A stretch of DNA of 9,329 nt from an uncultured Clostridia bacterium (GTDB lineage Bacteria; Bacillota; Clostridia; TANB77; CAG-508), in assembly GCA_934149155.1 (NCBI GenBank), contig CAKPDZ010000052.1, positions 1-9,329 of the forward strand. The letters run 5' to 3'. The number at the start of each line of letters is the position of its first letter. Positions within the stretch are counted from its first letter, which is position 1. This document shows positions 6,393 through 9,329 of this stretch, piece by piece. The position numbers were made by a program, and so were the translations under genes. The notes below the pieces were generated by a model. That model made no database searches and was not told the DNA's origin. It was given only the letters and a program-made list of their open reading frames with translations.

Positions 6393-6857
6393 TCAATCAA
6401 ACCATAATTTTTTTAGTTTTTTATCAAACCACATCTTTTGCTCATCTGCTCGACAGCCATCCACTATTAACATAGCTAAATCATAGCATATTGCAACTCT
6501 ATCATTTTTAACCAGTTCATCATTGTCAAAAATCGAAGTGCTTCCAGTTATTATAGACTCTAGCGCTAACAATAAAATTGTAAGTTTATAAGAATTTTCA
6601 CTAGCTTTTGATATAGTGTTGATTTCTTTTACTAACTTTTTCTCTAAGTCATTTAATATTTTTTTAATGTCTTTAACATCTACAAGTTCGAAATTCTCTT
6701 TTATCAAAAGAGAAAATATTTTTTTCATTTCTTCACCTGTATATAAAAACTCTCTCTCTACTATCTCCTTTAAAGTAGATAGCCTCTCTGTTGCCTCATA
6801 TGGATCATCTAAAATCCGTAATATTATCTTTTCTTCAATTGATTCTATTTTTTCCAT
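6393..6857 (-). CDS. Uncharacterised 154-residue helical protein
   Basis: I do not recognise this family. The product is acidic to neutral, mostly helical, and has no signal peptide. Residues 4-84 are charged and heptad-like, with a run rich in lysine and glutamate at 58-80. A hydrophobic stretch (YKLTILLLALESIITG, 90-105) is probably a buried helix rather than a membrane segment because it contains a glutamate. Two cysteines are at 124 and 135. The C-terminus repeats the tripeptide WFD (143-145 and 152-154) around a basic KKLKK core. The start at 6857 has AAAGGAGGA (6865-6873) 7 bases upstream. It directly follows sigK but has its own consensus promoter, and a terminator follows it, so it is expressed mainly as a single-gene unit. 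Base use matches its neighbours. Confidence 0.75.
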   Translation of the reverse strand: MEKIESIEEKIILRILDDPYEATERLSTLKEIVEREFLYTGEEMKKIFSLLIKENFELVDVKDIKKILNDLEKKLVKEINTISKASENSYKLTILLLALESIITGSTSIFDNDELVKNDRVAICYDLAMLIVDGCRADEQKMWFDKKLKKLWFD

Positions 6858-6888
6858 TCTATTGTCCTCCTTTGAGTTAATGTAATCA

Positions 6889-6917
6889 ATTATAGCACCT
6901 TTTTAGTGTTATGTCAA
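6889..6917 (-). promoter_or_regulatory. Perfect consensus sigma-A promoter of the 154-residue gene
   Basis: The minus strand shows TTGACA (6912-6917), exactly 17 bases and TATAAT (6889-6894), with TG one base before the -10. Both hexamers match the consensus at every position. The -35 begins only 8 bases after the sigK stop codon. The leader to the ATG is about 25 bases. Confidence 0.9.
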
Positions 6918-6925
6918 CATTATAA

Positions 6926-7627
6926 CTACTCCTTTATTTCTTTTGCTAATTTACCTATAGCTTTAGTTTCTATACGAGATACATATGAACGTGAAATTCC
7001 CATTTCATGAGCGATTTCAATTTGAGTTTTAGGTTTATGTCCATCAAGGCCAAAGCGAAGTTCTAAAATAGTACGTTCTCTATCTTTTAAAATACTTTTC
7101 ATCTTTTCGTATAAAAGTTTAACTTTCATCTTTAAATCTACTGAATCCTCAACACTACGTTCATCATTTTCAAGAACTTCTTGTAATGTAACTACATTAT
7201 CATCCTTGTCTTTTCCTATCGGTTCATTCAAATAAACTTCATTATTTAATTTTTTTGTTGCTCTAAAATGCATTAATATTTCATTATCAATACATCGAGA
7301 AACATATGTAGAAAGTCTAGCACCTTTTTCTGGTTTAAAACTATTTATACCTTTAATAAGCCCAATCGTACCAATAGATATTAAATCATCCTGATCAACA
7401 TTTGAATTACTATATTTTTTGCAAACATGTGCAACTAATCTTAAATTTTTTTCTATAAGTATATTACGAGCTTCTTCATCACCTGTACTTAATTTTTCAA
7501 GACATATACGTTCTTCTTCAGCACTTAATGGCTCTGGAAAAAGTTGTACTCCTGAAATATATCCAACTGTAAATACTGCTGTTTGTAAAAACTGAATAAA
7601 TCCACTTATGCAAAGTGCAGAAAACAT
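6926..7627 (-). CDS. sigK: RNA polymerase sporulation sigma factor, SigK type, with pro-region
   Basis: Sigma-K directs late mother-cell transcription during sporulation. The 233 residues begin with a hydrophobic leader (about 1-30, FIQFLQTAVFTVGYISG) followed by FPEPLSAEEE. This matches the membrane-tethering pro-region of Bacillus pro-sigma-K (FPQPLSSSEE), which SpoIVFB removes there. Region 2 is at about 55-125: ARNILIEKNLRLVAH, DLISIGTIGLIKGINSF and STYVSRCIDNEILMHFR. PIGKDKDDN (136-144) follows. Region 4 is at about 175-230, with RERTILELRFGL and the helix-turn-helix TQIEIAHEMGISRSYVSRIE. The start has GGAGGTG (7634-7640) 6 bases upstream. The gene is intact, with no inserted skin-type element. 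SigE is the nearest alternative, but its leader differs. It follows mscS by 72 bp. Confidence 0.86.
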   Translation of the reverse strand: MFSALCISGFIQFLQTAVFTVGYISGVQLFPEPLSAEEERICLEKLSTGDEEARNILIEKNLRLVAHVCKKYSNSNVDQDDLISIGTIGLIKGINSFKPEKGARLSTYVSRCIDNEILMHFRATKKLNNEVYLNEPIGKDKDDNVVTLQEVLENDERSVEDSVDLKMKVKLLYEKMKSILKDRERTILELRFGLDGHKPKTQIEIAHEMGISRSYVSRIETKAIGKLAKEIKE

Positions 7628-7657
7628 AAAAGCACCTCCATTTTTCTCATACTACAA

Positions 7658-7665
7658 TTATATGT
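7658..7665 (-). promoter_or_regulatory. Candidate mother-cell (sigma-E/sigma-K type) -10 element before sigK
   Basis: CATATAAT on the minus strand agrees with the sigma-E -10 consensus CATACAnT in all but one position and starts with the CATA shared by sigma-K promoters. A sigma-A reading (TATAAT) lacks a -35 at 17 bases; the hexamer there is poor. A start near 7651 would give a leader of about 24 bases. The -35 of the mother-cell type is not clear, so this is tentative. Confidence 0.4.
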
Positions 7666-7699
7666 ATAAGAAAAATAAAAGTGCCTGTTCATTATTATT

Positions 7700-8581
7700 T
7701 TATACAACCGGAATATATAATTTTATATTTCCATTTCTGTATTCTTCTAATATTTTTAAAAATATTTCATCTCTTACATTTCTTGATTTTTTAGGATGAA
7801 CTAGATATCTAAGGTATAATTCTACATGAGAATCTACTATTTCAGTATAAATAATAGGTTCTAAATAATTATAATAAATTCTATATTCTGTTGTAACATC
7901 AGCAACTGCCCCTTCCATCTTTTTAGGTGTTTCTTTTAATATTTCGTTGTTCTCTACAATTTCATATAATGTTTCTTTTGTTTTTTCTATATCAGCATCT
8001 AATGGAATTTTTACTGTTATCTCATCCCATACATATTTAAAAGCTTTTGTATAATTTTTTAATGGATATATAAATACGAATGAATTTGGTATATGTATTA
8101 TTTTTCCTGTACTTTGTTCTCCATTTATTTTATCTCCAACCTCTAATACTTCAAATCCAAGAGATCTAATATTTACTACATCTCCTTTAATACCATTAAC
8201 TTCAATCCTGTCTTCTAGTTCAAATGTCTTTTTAGTATTAATATATATTCCGGCAAAAAAGTCAAATATTATTTCTTTAACAGCAATTGCAATTCCAGCA
8301 GACAAGAAACTTATTACTGTTACCATTCCAGAAATTCTATGTCCCCAAAGTAATACAACTAAAATAACTGATGTAATATTTAATGTAACTTTTATCATTC
8401 TATTTCTAAAATATTTCTTTTTATTACTTACATCTGCTCTTGAATAGAAAAATCTTACTAGTCTTTTTAAAATTCCGAATACTACAAATATCAAAATTGT
8501 TAATATAACTAATTCAACATAATCACTATAAAAGCCAAATGTTTTTCCCAAATATTGTGATATATCTGTTATAAATCCCAT
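7700..8581 (-). CDS. Small-conductance mechanosensitive channel, MscS family
   Basis: MscS channels open under membrane tension and release solutes on hypo-osmotic shock. The 293-residue product has three predicted membrane helices at about 22-40, 64-81 and 86-113. The third is the pore-lining TM3, with small residues in SAGIAIAVKEIIFDFFAGIYI (split; 94-114). The beta-rich middle domain follows: LEDRIEVNGIKGDVVNIRSLGFEVLE, then IIHIPNSFVFIYPLKNYT near 161-178. The mixed C-terminal domain extends to VRDEIFLKILEEY. The best start is the ATG at 8581, because AAGAGGTG (8588-8595) is 6 bases upstream; in-frame GTG (8590) and ATG (8587) lie inside or against that site. The ABC exporter gene ends 42 bp upstream with no terminator typical of this strand, so the two may share a message. 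A link to sporulation is not shown. Confidence 0.9.
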   Translation of the reverse strand: MGFITDISQYLGKTFGFYSDYVELVILTILIFVVFGILKRLVRFFYSRADVSNKKKYFRNRMIKVTLNITSVILVVLLWGHRISGMVTVISFLSAGIAIAVKEIIFDFFAGIYINTKKTFELEDRIEVNGIKGDVVNIRSLGFEVLEVGDKINGEQSTGKIIHIPNSFVFIYPLKNYTKAFKYVWDEITVKIPLDADIEKTKETLYEIVENNEILKETPKKMEGAVADVTTEYRIYYNYLEPIIYTEIVDSHVELYLRYLVHPKKSRNVRDEIFLKILEEYRNGNIKLYIPVV

Positions 8582-8595
8582 TTTCATCACCTCTT

Positions 8596-8624
8596 ATATT
8601 TTATTTTAGCACAAAATAAAATAT
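8596..8624 (-). repeat. AT-only 12-bp hairpin between the ABC gene stop and the mscS ribosome binding site
   Basis: ATATTTTATTTT and AAAATAAAATAT form a perfect 12-bp stem made only of A-T pairs, with loop GTGCT on the minus strand. It begins in the ABC stop codon and ends one base before the mscS Shine-Dalgarno site. No U-run follows, so it is not a normal terminator. It could be a processing or translation-spacing element. Confidence 0.5.
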
Positions 8625-9329
8625 TATTCAACTTCGTCAATACAGTCTTGAAATTGGCTATTATATAATTTATAATAAAATCCATTTTCTCCTTTTTCAA
8701 GTAGTTGTTCATGTGTACCTTGTTCAACAATATCTCCATGATTCATAACTAAAATTAAATCTGCGTTTTTTATTGTTGACAATCTATGTGCAATTATAAA
8801 AGATGTTCTACCTTTCATTAAATTATCCATAGCTTTTTGAATTTCTATTTCGGTTCTTGTATCTATACTTGATGTTGCCTCATCTAAAATTAATATTTTA
8901 GGGTCTGCTAAAATTACTCTTGCTATTGTAAGTAATTGTTTTTGCCCTGCAGAAATTCCACTTGTTTCATCGCCTATTTCAGAATTATATCCTTTAGGTA
9001 ATGTTTTTATAAAATGATGTACTCTAGCAGCTTTTGCAGATTGAATAACTTCATCATCTGTTGCATCTTCTCTTCCATATTTAATATTATCTTTTACAGT
9101 TCCGTCAAATAGCCATGTATCTTGCAATACCATTCCAAACATTTGACGTAATTCGCCTCTTTTGAAATCTTTGATGTTGTGTCCATCAAGTAATATTGCA
9201 CCATCTGTTACATCATAAAATCTCATAAGAAGTTTTACCATTGTTGATTTTCCCGCTCCTGTCGGTCCTACAATTGCAATTTTTTGTCCTTCATGTACAT
9301 CTGCATTAAAATCTTTTATTACAGTATTT
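8624..9329 (-). CDS. ABC exporter (MdlB/TM288/YheH-like half-transporter), C-terminal ATPase domain; 5' end outside window
   Basis: About 234 C-terminal residues are visible; such half-transporters usually have 580-620, so the six membrane helices lie beyond base 9329. The visible part is a nearly complete nucleotide-binding domain. It has Walker A GPTGAGKST (encoded near 9242-9265, read from the edge), the Q-loop in MVLQDTWLFDGTV, a signature SGISAGQKQLLTIAR in place of LSGGQ, Walker B ILILDEATSSID with the catalytic glutamate, the H-loop IIAHRLSTI, and a D-loop. The tail GFYYKLYNSQFQ resembles the TM288/YheH subunit of heterodimeric multidrug exporters, whose partner has a degenerate site; that partner would be expected next to this gene, outside the window. 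Substrate cannot be told. The frame is open to the edge. Confidence 0.9.
   Translation of the reverse strand, partial: NTVIKDFNADVHEGQKIAIVGPTGAGKSTMVKLLMRFYDVTDGAILLDGHNIKDFKRGELRQMFGMVLQDTWLFDGTVKDNIKYGREDATDDEVIQSAKAARVHHFIKTLPKGYNSEIGDETSGISAGQKQLLTIARVILADPKILILDEATSSIDTRTEIEIQKAMDNLMKGRTSFIIAHRLSTIKNADLILVMNHGDIVEQGTHEQLLEKGENGFYYKLYNSQFQDCIDEVE

Noticed and set aside
6926..7627. Sigma-E instead of sigma-K
   Set aside because: The hydrophobic leader followed by FPEPLSAEEE, the LRLVAH segment and the PIGKDKDDN segment match pro-sigma-K better than the sigma-E pro-sequence and its core.
1..9329. Mobile elements, CRISPR, tRNA or rRNA genes
   Set aside because: I saw no transposase or integrase motifs, regularly spaced repeats, terminal repeats with duplications, or tRNA/rRNA-like sequence on either strand.

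Overview
The window looks like chromosome from a low-GC (by eye about 30%), AT-biased, spore-forming Firmicute of the class Clostridia. The reasons are the codon use, strong AGGAGG-type ribosome binding sites before most genes, a clostridial gap-pgk-tpi-gpm glycolytic cluster, and a sigma factor of the SigK type with its N-terminal pro-region. All supported genes lie on the minus strand, so transcription runs from high to low coordinates. Genes are packed closely and no gene-free stretch exceeds 300 bases; the longest is about 175 bases (5155-5329).

Region 1 (1-4720) is the lower-glycolysis operon. In transcription order it holds gapA, pgk, a Nudix hydrolase, tpiA and gpmI, the last running off the left edge. 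A good sigma-A promoter (TTGAAA, 17 bp, TAGAAT) precedes gapA. A stable 13-bp hairpin sits between gapA and pgk and probably sets the gapA to pgk ratio by partial termination or RNA processing. The Nudix gene is wedged between pgk and tpiA with 13- and 5-bp gaps, and its ribosome binding site and stop codon overlap those of its neighbours, so it is translated as part of the glycolytic message.

Region 2 (4720-6393) holds two separately regulated genes. One is a small all-helical protein, possibly ferritin-like. The other is a protein with three S1 RNA-binding domains, with its own promoter overlapped by an 18-bp palindrome and an intrinsic terminator behind it. A 21-codon hydrophobic open frame lies between the S1 gene and its terminator.

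Region 3 (6393-9329) reads, in transcription order: the C-terminal ATPase part of a TM288/YheH-like ABC exporter (cut by the right edge), an MscS-type mechanosensitive channel, a sigK-like sigma factor, and an unrecognised 154-residue protein. That last gene has its own perfect consensus promoter (TTGACA, 17 bp, TATAAT) directly behind the sigK stop codon. No terminator is visible between the ABC, mscS and sigK genes, so read-through is possible.

I see no phage, transposon, CRISPR, tRNA or rRNA. Most of the window is ordinary housekeeping sequence. The points worth a second look are the Nudix gene inside the glycolytic operon, the palindromes over two -35 elements, the strong promoter in front of an orphan gene, and the small ORF at the S1 terminator.
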